A DNA stretch of 61,734 nucleotides from a bacterium (GTDB taxonomy: Bacteria > Gemmatimonadota > Gemmatimonadetes > Gemmatimonadales > Gemmatimonadaceae): contig JAIXTI010000148.1 in the NCBI GenBank assembly GCA_027484025.1, positions 1-61,734 of the forward strand. The letters run 5' to 3'. Of the stretch, positions 1 through 7,522 are shown piece by piece. Under the pieces are notes generated by a model, which saw nothing but the letters and a program-made list of their open reading frames with translations, had not been told where the DNA came from and made no database searches. The translations under genes and the position numbers were made by a program. Positions within the stretch are counted from its first letter, which is position 1; each line of letters begins with the position of its first letter.

Positions 1-253
1 CGCCGATGTACAGCCGCGCGCGACGGCTGCGGCCACCTACGACGCGCTTCGGCTGATTGCGCGTGCGGCCGAGAAGGCCAAGGTGAAGTCAGGGCTTCCC
101 TTGGTTCGTGCGCTTCAGAACGGCGGCACCTTTGACGGCGCCTTTGCCCGTTATCAGTTCAACGGCACCGGAAGTCCCATCCGGGGCGCAACGCTGTTGG
201 AGATGCGCCGCGACTCGCTCGTGTTTCGTGTAACGCTCGACCCGCGGCGTTGA
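1..253 (+). CDS. Periplasmic ligand-binding protein, C-terminal fragment
   Basis: The reading frame is open from base 2 to the TGA at 251-253, so only the last 83 residues of a gene starting before the window are present. The fragment has the C-terminal signature of type I periplasmic (branched-chain amino-acid type) binding proteins: a TYDALRLIARAAEKA helix followed by ALQNGGTFDGAFARYQF, matching the usual YDAxRLLAxAIExA and FDGxxGxxxF pattern. Its stop codon overlaps the ATG of the hybrid kinase by one base (TGATG). It may therefore act as a solute-sensing partner of that kinase instead of feeding a transporter; that role is inferred from the overlap alone. Confidence 0.6.
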   Translation, partial: ADVQPRATAAATYDALRLIARAAEKAKVKSGLPLVRALQNGGTFDGAFARYQFNGTGSPIRGATLLEMRRDSLVFRVTLDPRR

Positions 254-2883
254 TGGGTATCCTGCGCACACGCAGTCTGACCACACGATTGTCGGGGGCC
301 GTGTTCGCGTTGAGCTTCAGCGTCGCGTCGCTCGGCGCACTGGCATCGTATCGCACGGCCTCGGCAGCGCTGCGCGACCGCGTGCGGAACCAGCTCGAGA
401 CCGACGCGACCGAAGAAGCGCAGCGGGTCTCCGAGTGGCTGACGCGTCAGCGCACGCTCGTCTCGCTCGAAGCCGAAGCGCTCTCCCAAAGCCTCACGCC
501 GCTGCCGCCGTCTCCCGATCGCGCAGCCTACGCGCCCGTACTGTCGCGCGTACTCGACGCCGAAGAGGTGCAGCAGATCCGTGTCCCTGGCGGTCTGGTC
601 GTACGATCAACCGATTCGACCACTGTCGGTTCCTATGCTGTCGACGAGGAGTACTATCGACTCGCGCAGGACAGCAGCTATGTCCAGAAGATTTATCTCA
701 GCGCCAGCACGGGACGCCCTCGACTGACTATTGCCGCACCCGTCAAGCGCAACGGCGTCACGGTCGCGATCATCGCCGGGCACCTCGACCTCACGAAGCT
801 CGAAGCAACCATTCGACATCCGGCAAGCCTCACCTTGCCGGCAGATGCCTATCTCGTCAACCGCTACGCGGAGTTCGTGTCGGCGCAGCGATTCGGTCGA
901 GATGGTGTCCGCCGCGGCATTCACAGTGAAGCGATCACCGAGGCGCTCGCGCAGCAGAACGGGAGTGGCATCTACAACGACTACGCCGATCGCGCCGTCC
1001 TCGGCGCGTGGCGCTGGATTCCCGATCTCGATATCGCGCTCATTGTCGAAACGCCGCAAGCCGCAGCACTCGCACCGGCGCGCATTCTGCTGACGCAGAC
1101 GCTGTTTCTTGGGCTCGCTGCCACGGGGTTGCTCGCGTTGGGGGTGACCGCGATTACCCGCCGCTTCACGGCACCGGTGCTCTCCGTTGCCGACGCGGCC
1201 GCGAAAGTCGCGGCCGGTGATTTCGGCGTGCGCACACCGGTGGGTGGCGACGATGAAGTCGGGCAACTCGCCGTAGCGTTCAACGTGATGACCGAACGGC
1301 TCGACTCGCTGTACACGCGCCTGGAGTCGCAGGTCGACGCGACTCAGGCGGCGCTGATCGAAGCGCAGAGTAGTCGCGCGCTACTGCAGGATCTAATGAA
1401 CAACACGGCAACGCTGGTGCTGGTCGTGGGTCTCGACGAGGAAGTCTTGCTGGCCAACGCCCGCGTGGCCTCACTCACGGGCGTTCCAGCTGGCGCCGCC
1501 GTCGGCCGCCCGCTGAGTGAGCTGCTCGGTCCACTCACCGCTCGACTGTCGCCGCTCATCGAGCGATCGCAGCACATCGACGGCGTAGTCGAGCAAGAGG
1601 TCGAGATGGATTCCCCGGGTGGCGCGCACGGCTGGCAGATGGTGGCATTTCCCCTGCTGCGCGACGACGGCACGCCGTACGCCACGGGCATCATCGGCAC
1701 GGACCTCACCGAGCGCGCGCGCGCAGAAGCCGAACGTCGCGCGCGCGATGCGTCGGTACAGCAGGCACAGAAGCTCGAGAGTCTTGGCATCATGGCCGGT
1801 GGCATCGCGCACGACTTCAACAACATTCTGAGCGCGATCATTGGCAACGTGGACCTCGCCGTCGACTCGCTCGGCGATCGCAATGAAGCCGCCGCCGCGT
1901 TGGACAGAATTGCCACGTCGAGTCGTCGCGCGGCGGAACTGACACGTCAGATGCTCGCCTACGCCGGTCGCGCGAGCCTGCGTCGTGAAGTGGTGGATGC
2001 ACGACAGGTGATTGCCGACATCATGCCCATCGTGCGTGCATCACGATCGAAGAAGGTCGAACTGACGGTGGTGCCGGTGACCGAGCCGTTGTGGGTTGAG
2101 CTCGACCCGGCGCAGCTGTCGCAGGTCATTCTGAATCTCCTCACCAACGCCGCCGAAGCCATCGGCGAGAGACCCGGTGTCGTCACGGTCTCCGCCTCGA
2201 CTCACGCCTCGCCGCACTCGGACGCCGAGCCGCACGAGCAGCCGGAGCATGGGTGGGTGCTGATTACCGTGGAGGACACGGGCCCCGGCATTGCCGACAA
2301 CGTTCGCGCCCGAATTTTCGATCCGTTCTTCACCACAAAGTCCGCGGGCCGCGGACTGGGGCTGAGCGCCGTACGCGGCATCATTGGCACGCTCGACGGC
2401 GTACTCGAACTGACACGCACCGGCCCTGAGGGAACACGCTTCGATATCTTTCTGCCGCGTGCAATGCCTCAGCCGCTGGTGGAGGGTCGTTCTGTTCCTG
2501 CGGCTGTTCCATCGTTCTCGGGGATGGCGCTCGTCGTCGACGATGAAGCGCCCATCCGGGATGTCGTCTCACGCGTCGTACGTCGCATGGGGATGACCGT
2601 GGTGGAAGCGCACGACGGGGCGCATGGCCTCGAGCAGTTTCAGCGGCATGCGCACGAAATCACCGTCGTTCTGCTCGATCTGACGATGCCGGGAATGGGC
2701 GGCGGCGAAGTACTGAAGGCGCTGCGTACGTCGCACCCGTCATTGCCGGTGATTGTCGTCAGCGGCTACGACCGCGACGACGCCCTCGCACAGATTGGTG
2801 ACGACCCGGCCACCCGTTATCTGGCCAAACCATTTGGAGCGGGTGCATTGCGGGATCAGATCGTGGAGATCATGCACCACTGA
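253..2883 (+). CDS. Hybrid sensor histidine kinase (Cache-HAMP-PAS-HisKA-HATPase-REC)
   Basis: An 876-residue membrane sensor. Transmembrane helix 1 is at about 14-33, a Cache-like periplasmic domain at 35-275, transmembrane helix 2 at about 278-300, HAMP at about 300-352 and PAS at about 370-490. The dimerisation/phosphoacceptor domain has GIAHDFNN with His520. HATPase follows with N-box NLLTNAAEAI, DTGPGIA and GLGLSAV. A C-terminal receiver domain carries LDLTMPG with Asp809. A phosphorelay from His520 to Asp809 is expected, as in other hybrid kinases with this HDFNN-type core. I chose ATG 253 over TTG 250 because it overlaps the stop of the binding-protein gene. No output regulator lies nearby, so its target is unknown. 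Confidence 0.93.
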   Translation: MGILRTRSLTTRLSGAVFALSFSVASLGALASYRTASAALRDRVRNQLETDATEEAQRVSEWLTRQRTLVSLEAEALSQSLTPLPPSPDRAAYAPVLSRVLDAEEVQQIRVPGGLVVRSTDSTTVGSYAVDEEYYRLAQDSSYVQKIYLSASTGRPRLTIAAPVKRNGVTVAIIAGHLDLTKLEATIRHPASLTLPADAYLVNRYAEFVSAQRFGRDGVRRGIHSEAITEALAQQNGSGIYNDYADRAVLGAWRWIPDLDIALIVETPQAAALAPARILLTQTLFLGLAATGLLALGVTAITRRFTAPVLSVADAAAKVAAGDFGVRTPVGGDDEVGQLAVAFNVMTERLDSLYTRLESQVDATQAALIEAQSSRALLQDLMNNTATLVLVVGLDEEVLLANARVASLTGVPAGAAVGRPLSELLGPLTARLSPLIERSQHIDGVVEQEVEMDSPGGAHGWQMVAFPLLRDDGTPYATGIIGTDLTERARAEAERRARDASVQQAQKLESLGIMAGGIAHDFNNILSAIIGNVDLAVDSLGDRNEAAAALDRIATSSRRAAELTRQMLAYAGRASLRREVVDARQVIADIMPIVRASRSKKVELTVVPVTEPLWVELDPAQLSQVILNLLTNAAEAIGERPGVVTVSASTHASPHSDAEPHEQPEHGWVLITVEDTGPGIADNVRARIFDPFFTTKSAGRGLGLSAVRGIIGTLDGVLELTRTGPEGTRFDIFLPRAMPQPLVEGRSVPAAVPSFSGMALVVDDEAPIRDVVSRVVRRMGMTVVEAHDGAHGLEQFQRHAHEITVVLLDLTMPGMGGGEVLKALRTSHPSLPVIVVSGYDRDDALAQIGDDPATRYLAKPFGAGALRDQIVEIMHH

Positions 2884-2892
2884 TCCCCATGG

Positions 2893-2927
2893 ACTCCCTG
2901 CGCGTCGTGACCACACACGCAGGGAGT
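2893..2927. terminator. Stem-loop between convergent genes
   Basis: A perfect 10-bp inverted repeat (actccctgcg / cgcagggagt) encloses a 15-nt loop, 9 bases after the hybrid-kinase stop and 14 bases before the converging SGNH gene's stop. The position fits a bidirectional terminator. There is no clear T-tract. Confidence 0.6.
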
Positions 2928-2940
2928 TGGGCGTGCCCTA

Positions 2941-3891
2941 TCAGCGCCCGAGGGCCGTCAGGGCACGCTGCGCCACGAGGGCACCGACGGCTTGCGTGGG
3001 GTGAAAGCTATCCCAGAAGAAGAACGTCGCCGGCGTACTACACACTGACGCGGGCGAGGTCACGACACACGCATTGGTCACGTTGGTGAAACCGAACGCC
3101 GAAGGGTTCGCCATGACCTGCGCGGTGAGCGCGCCGAGGTCGACCGGATAGATGGTGAGTCCCGCCGACGCCGAGCGAAGCGCGGGCAGCTGCGCCGCGA
3201 GCGCCGCGTTGAACTGCTGCGACAGAGCCGTGGCGGTCGCGCTGGCCACTGCGCCGAGTCGTGTCACCTGCGGCGTGCGTCCGATGTCGGTGCTGTTCAG
3301 CAGCAGAACGTGACGCGCACCGGCAGCGTACAACTTGGTCACCATGGTCCCGACGTTCGCGACGGCACCGGCCACGATGGTGGCCGGTGCCTGCGGATTG
3401 GTGAGCCCCAGCGTGAGCGCATCGACGATATCGCTGCCGACGGTGGCCGCGTTGACCACGAACAGCGCGAGCTCGCGATCGGTCTTGCTGCCGTTCTGCA
3501 GATACAGGTCGACCTGCGCGAGCATGTTGAGTGACGCTTGCGTCGTGCCCGCGATGGGACCAGTGCGCGCTCCGCCAAAGGCATAGTTGGTCCCGCCGCC
3601 AAGTGCCGGCGCAACGCGGGCATTGAGCGTGGTGGCCATCTGTTCCACCCACAATGGGCCATTCGAGTAGCGGGCGTTGGCGTACGGGAACGGGGGGCAC
3701 GTCGTCGGCGCCGCATTGCAGACATTGCCCGTGTCATCGAGGCTGGCGCCGAACACCACGACGTTTTCGAAGAGCTTCGGCGCGGCGGGTCCGGTGCTGC
3801 CGTCGCCGCAGGCGGCCACGAGAACGACGGCCGCCACACGAAGCAGACTGCGCGCGATGCGCGCCGAGGAATTCAGTGATATCACAGTCAT
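2941..3891 (-). CDS. SGNH/GDSL-type hydrolase lipoprotein
   Basis: A 316-residue secreted protein. The N-terminus has a hydrophobic stretch ending in the lipobox-like VAAC (Cys28), so it is probably lipid-anchored. The family core follows: FGASLDDTGN with the expected nucleophile Ser50 (the usual form is GDS, here GAS), TNYAFGGA, and the C-terminal WDSFHPT carrying the catalytic Asp294-x-x-His297 pair. The block III Gly-x-Asn-Asp motif is not intact; the aligned stretch reads VVNAATVGSD. Family members are extracellular esterases or lipases. The degenerate blocks leave activity uncertain. Confidence 0.8.
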   Translation of the reverse strand: MTVISLNSSARIARSLLRVAAVVLVAACGDGSTGPAAPKLFENVVVFGASLDDTGNVCNAAPTTCPPFPYANARYSNGPLWVEQMATTLNARVAPALGGGTNYAFGGARTGPIAGTTQASLNMLAQVDLYLQNGSKTDRELALFVVNAATVGSDIVDALTLGLTNPQAPATIVAGAVANVGTMVTKLYAAGARHVLLLNSTDIGRTPQVTRLGAVASATATALSQQFNAALAAQLPALRSASAGLTIYPVDLGALTAQVMANPSAFGFTNVTNACVVTSPASVCSTPATFFFWDSFHPTQAVGALVAQRALTALGR

Positions 3892-3912
3892 GACATCAGT
3901 TCCGGATTAGGG

Positions 3913-4239
3913 TCAGGGTGCGGGAGACTTGCGAGTCCAGCGATTGGCATCGCGTGTTTCCACCTTCGTCATCATCGCGTTGAATGCCTCGTCGAGATCG
4001 ATCCCTTCGCGATTGGCCATGCAGATGAGTACGAAGATGATGTCCGCCATTTCCATGGCGAGGTCGGCGTCGGGCTCATCTTTTTTCTTGGGCTTCTGCC
4101 CGAAGCGATGATTCACTTCGCGCGCGAACTCCCCCACCTCTTCCGTCAGTCGGGCGAGGTTGGTGAGCGGCTCGAAGTATCCCTCCTCGAACTGGCTGAT
4201 CCAGCGGTCGACGCGCTGCTGGTAGTCGCTCATCGTCAT
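3913..4239 (-). CDS. MazG-like nucleotide pyrophosphohydrolase
   Basis: A 108-residue all-alpha MazG-type protein. The metal-binding signature is visible as EEVGE near residue 34 and EMADI near residue 63, matching the ExxE(12-28)ExxD pattern. These small single-domain enzymes hydrolyse NTPs or dNTPs to the monophosphate and pyrophosphate and are thought to clean damaged nucleotides. A KKKDEPD insert separates the two motifs. The ATG at 4239 is used; a second ATG lies two codons in (4233). It follows the SGNH gene by 21 bases on the same strand. Confidence 0.85.
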   Translation of the reverse strand: MTMSDYQQRVDRWISQFEEGYFEPLTNLARLTEEVGEFAREVNHRFGQKPKKKDEPDADLAMEMADIIFVLICMANREGIDLDEAFNAMMTKVETRDANRWTRKSPAP

Positions 4240-4284
4240 GCGACTATGCTAGTCATCTGTGGCGCTCCCCGACAGCGGAGGCCG

Positions 4285-5073
4285 TTACGGCGCCAGCCGC
4301 GCCGACAGGTCATCGAACACGGGCACCGCGCTGAGCCCCCCCAGCAGCAGCGCCAGCGGCAAGGTGGCGGCGTAGCCAATCCGCTGAAAACCGATGGCGC
4401 CAAGCACGCCGCCCAGGGCGAACGCCGCCAGCAGGCTGGCCAGAATGCGCATGCGCGGACGGTCGGCCACGACCGGCGGTAGCGTATCAGCGCCGGTGCC
4501 CACGCCCCCGCTATTGACGTAGAACAGCTTGCCGAGTTCGATGCCAAGGTCGGTGACGAGTCCGGTCACGTGCGTGGTTCGGATTTCAGCCCGGGAGATC
4601 TTGGTGATGAGCGCGTTCTGCAGCCCCATCATGAAGCAGAGCAGCGTGATCGTGGCCGGCACAAACAATCCTTCCATGGTCGCCAGGCGCGCGCCGAGCA
4701 AACCGAACGCGAGCATGAGCACCGCCTCGAGCAGAAGCGGGGTGGCAAAGACACTGTGCCAGCGTCGGCGATGCCCATAGTTCACCAGAATGGCACACAC
4801 ACCAGCGCCGCTCATGAACGAGAGCAACGCACCACCCGCACTGACCGCGACGATCCAGTCGCCCGCGGCCACGGCGTCGGCGAGGCTGGAGAGTACGCCC
4901 GTCATGTGGGATGTGTACTGACGCACGGCGAGATACGCCCCGGCGTTGGTCGCGCCCGCCACGAAGGCCAGCGCAATACCCAACAGCAGGTTGCTGCGTT
5001 CGCTCCGCACTGCGCCGGTCATCTGGCGTCCGAAGTTTATGGGCATGATGCAGCTTAGCGTCGTGCGGGCCAA
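4285..5073 (-). CDS. YoaK/DUF1275-family membrane protein
   Basis: A 262-residue integral membrane protein with about six hydrophobic segments. The family hallmarks are AGATNAGAYLAVRQYTSHMTG near the first helix and MGLQNALITKISRAEIRTT followed by HVTGLVTDLGIELG in the middle, the two pseudo-repeated motifs of DUF1275 (YoaK). The transported substrate or role of this family is not established. ATG codons at 5046 and 5022 are credible alternative starts, because the first 17 residues show no conservation I can recognise. Confidence 0.87.
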   Translation of the reverse strand: MARTTLSCIMPINFGRQMTGAVRSERSNLLLGIALAFVAGATNAGAYLAVRQYTSHMTGVLSSLADAVAAGDWIVAVSAGGALLSFMSGAGVCAILVNYGHRRRWHSVFATPLLLEAVLMLAFGLLGARLATMEGLFVPATITLLCFMMGLQNALITKISRAEIRTTHVTGLVTDLGIELGKLFYVNSGGVGTGADTLPPVVADRPRMRILASLLAAFALGGVLGAIGFQRIGYAATLPLALLLGGLSAVPVFDDLSARLAP

Positions 5074-5178
5074 AGCGGAGCATCCTCGACGGCGACGTCG
5101 CTACAGGGATGCACAGCGCGCGGTATCTTGCCTCTCGCGGCCCCCCCGTTGCCGCCTGTTCTCCCGCCACGACTCTCG

Positions 5179-6078
5179 ATGACCGTCGCCCCCATTCACT
5201 ACGACTGCCTGCTCCCGGTCCGTGCGGATCGCCTGTACACCGCGTGGACCACCGGGTGGGGGCTGTGGTTCGCCGACGCGGATACGGTGCGCGCCACGGC
5301 GCGTGAAGGAGAACCGTTCTACTTCGCCGTGAGTGAACCGGGACGCACGCCACTCGTGCACCACCCACACTACGGGCGATTCCTCGAGCTGATTCCCGAT
5401 GCGCTGGTACGCTGCACGTGGGTGACACGCGGCACGGCGGGTGCCGAAACGCAGTTGTCGGTGCGCTTTACGCCTGGTGCGAACGACTCCACGCACTGTG
5501 CCCTGACGCATAGCGGTTTTGCCGACGCTGCGTCCCGCGAGCAACACGCGTCCGCGTGGCCCATGGTGCTCGCGGCGCAGGGCGCGCGGTTGGCGGCGTT
5601 ATCGGAGCAGGAGGTTGCGAGGGCTCAGCATCGCGGCGGTGGTGTTGGCCGTGCGAACCGCTCGATGCCCGACGCCACCCTCATTCCCACGCGCAGCTAC
5701 CCCGATCCTGACGCCGCGGTGCGTTGGCTCCGAGAGGTGCTCGGATGCGTGGAGCGGCTGCGTGAGCCCGGCCCGCGCGTGCAACTCACCATGGGCAACA
5801 GCGCCGTCGTGGTGGCCGCGTGGGACGCCGCCAGCGCGCCAGCATCCGGCGGTCGTCCACCGGCCACCCTCCTCGTGCGGGTGCCCGACGTCGACGACGC
5901 GTATGCGCGCGCCCTCACCCTCGGCGCCACCGGACTTTCGGCGCCCGCGACGCTGGCCTTTGGCGAGCGGCAGGCCGCGGTGCGAGACCCCGCCGGTCAC
6001 GCCTGGACCCTGTCGCAGACGGTTGCCGACGTAGACCCGGCTTCATGGGGGGCAATGCCCGTTCAGCCCACCGGGTGA
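5179..6078 (+). CDS. SRPBCC (AHSA1-like) - VOC/glyoxalase fusion protein
   Basis: A 299-residue two-domain protein. Residues 1-140 resemble the AHSA1/SRPBCC lipid-binding fold: a strand-rich start with RLYTAWTTGWGLWF, then GRFLELIPDALVRCTWV, and a C-terminal helix with HASAWPMVLAAQGARL. Residues about 160-285 resemble a PhnB-type VOC domain: SYPDPDAAVRWLREVLG, then LLVRVPDVDDAYARALTLGATG and AVRDPAGHAWTLSQ. Both folds bind small hydrophobic ligands, but no substrate can be named. ATG 5179 is chosen; an upstream TTG at 5128 only adds a proline-rich stretch. It lies 37 bases before mqnB on the same strand. Confidence 0.82.
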   Translation: MTVAPIHYDCLLPVRADRLYTAWTTGWGLWFADADTVRATAREGEPFYFAVSEPGRTPLVHHPHYGRFLELIPDALVRCTWVTRGTAGAETQLSVRFTPGANDSTHCALTHSGFADAASREQHASAWPMVLAAQGARLAALSEQEVARAQHRGGGVGRANRSMPDATLIPTRSYPDPDAAVRWLREVLGCVERLREPGPRVQLTMGNSAVVVAAWDAASAPASGGRPPATLLVRVPDVDDAYARALTLGATGLSAPATLAFGERQAAVRDPAGHAWTLSQTVADVDPASWGAMPVQPTG

Positions 6079-6115
6079 CTGTGCACCGGCGCGTGGCGCC
6101 TCTTACACTTCACGC

Positions 6116-6730
6116 ATGCCACTCGCGCCACGCATTCTGGTCATTGCCGCCACGAGCCGTGAACTGGCGGTACCGGATGCGCTCAGCGCGCCGACCGCCC
6201 CGTTCATCGGTGTGCTCTGTGGGGTCGGTCCCGTTGAGGCCGCCATCGCTGCCACGCGAGCCATCGAACTGCACCGCCCGGACGGCATCGTTCACGTAGG
6301 CATTGCCGGCGCGCGACGGGCTGCTGCACTCGCCCCCGGTTCGCTCGTCATCGGCAGTGCCTCGCAGTACACCGATCTCTCGGCGCTGCCAGCCGAGTGG
6401 GCGCCCTCGCAACTCACGTCCGACCCGTCGCTGCTCGAGGCGTTCTCGCGCGACATCCCACACGCGCGCGTGCTGCCCATTGGCACCAGCGCCCGCGTGG
6501 GCGGCACGTTGAACGGCGCCACCGCATGCGACGTGGAAGCCATGGAAGGATTCAGCGTCCTGCGCGCCGCACAGCTGGCCGGCATCCCGGCGGTGGAGGT
6601 ACGCGCCATCTCCAACGACATCGAAGAAGAAGACCGCGCCCGTTGGTACTTCGCCACGGCGTTCGATGCCATCACGACCGTAACGCCAACGCTCGTGGCG
6701 ACCATGCAGGAGTTTCTTCGTCGTGCGTGA
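6116..6730 (+). CDS. mqnB: Futalosine hydrolase
   Basis: A 204-residue nucleoside-phosphorylase-fold enzyme that splits hypoxanthine from futalosine in the futalosine route to menaquinone. Visible features are the N-terminal ILVIAATSRE, the glycine-rich VLCGVGPVEAA, VHVGIAGA, and the base-binding DVEAMEGFSVLRAAQ followed by RAISNDIEE. The last 8 bases overlap the GTG start of mqnD, so the two are translationally linked. The pairing of B and D enzymes of one pathway strongly supports the assignment over other purine-nucleoside hydrolases. Confidence 0.93.
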   Translation: MPLAPRILVIAATSRELAVPDALSAPTAPFIGVLCGVGPVEAAIAATRAIELHRPDGIVHVGIAGARRAAALAPGSLVIGSASQYTDLSALPAEWAPSQLTSDPSLLEAFSRDIPHARVLPIGTSARVGGTLNGATACDVEAMEGFSVLRAAQLAGIPAVEVRAISNDIEEEDRARWYFATAFDAITTVTPTLVATMQEFLRRA

Positions 6731-7502
6731 ACTGACCTTCGGCTACTCGCCCTGCCCCAACGATACGTTCGCGTTTCACGCCCTGACCTTCGGTTTGGTC
6801 GATGCGCCGTTCGTCATCAAGCCCGTCCTGCTCGATATCGAAGAACTCAATCGACGCGCGCATGAGGGGGCGTTCGACCTCACCAAACTCAGTGTCGGTG
6901 CATTTGCCGGCGTCGGCGACCGCTACACCCTCCTCTGCAGCGGCGCCGCCCTCGGCAAGGGCGTCGGACCGTTGGTGGTGACGCGCACGCCCATGTCATT
7001 CGACGACGCGGTGCAATTGCGCGTGGCCATCCCCGGACGCGAAACGACCGCGTATCGCCTGCTGCGCCTGGCGGCACCCGCGTTGTCCACCGTGATCGAA
7101 ATGCGCTACGATCGCATTCTCCGCGCTGTGGCCGACGGTGAGGTGGACGCAGGGCTCATCATTCACGAGAGCCGGTTCACGTACGCCGAGCACGGCCTCA
7201 GCAAGGCGATTGACCTCGGTGACTGGTGGGAGCGCGAGACGCAGCTTCCCGTGCCGTTGGCCGGCATTTGCGCCCGCAGCGATTTGCCGCCCGATATACG
7301 CGCACACGCCGAACGGGCCATCCGCGCGTCGGTGCAGTATGCGTTCGATCATCCGGACGCGAGCCGCGAGTATGTGCGCGCGCACGCGCAGGAGATGTCC
7401 CCCGAGGTGTGCGCGCAGCATATCGCGCTGTATGTAAACGAGCACAGCCTGGATATCGGCGACGAGGGGTTGGCGGCGATTGCGCGGTTGGTGGGCGCGT
7501 AG
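6723..7502 (+). CDS. mqnD: 1,4-dihydroxy-6-naphthoate synthase
   Basis: A 259-residue periplasmic-binding-protein-fold enzyme of the futalosine pathway that converts cyclic dehypoxanthinyl futalosine to 1,4-dihydroxy-6-naphthoate. The hallmark N-terminus GYSPCPNDTFAFHAL is present, followed by DIEELNRRAHEGAFDLTKLS and the GLIIHESRFTY region containing the family's conserved histidine. It starts with GTG 6723 inside the end of mqnB. The other mqn genes are not in the window. Menaquinone would feed the respiratory chain, though the cbb3 operon here takes electrons from cytochrome c. Confidence 0.95.
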   Translation: MRELTFGYSPCPNDTFAFHALTFGLVDAPFVIKPVLLDIEELNRRAHEGAFDLTKLSVGAFAGVGDRYTLLCSGAALGKGVGPLVVTRTPMSFDDAVQLRVAIPGRETTAYRLLRLAAPALSTVIEMRYDRILRAVADGEVDAGLIIHESRFTYAEHGLSKAIDLGDWWERETQLPVPLAGICARSDLPPDIRAHAERAIRASVQYAFDHPDASREYVRAHAQEMSPEVCAQHIALYVNEHSLDIGDEGLAAIARLVGA

Positions 7503-7522
7503 TGGAGCGCCGAGCGACCGCG

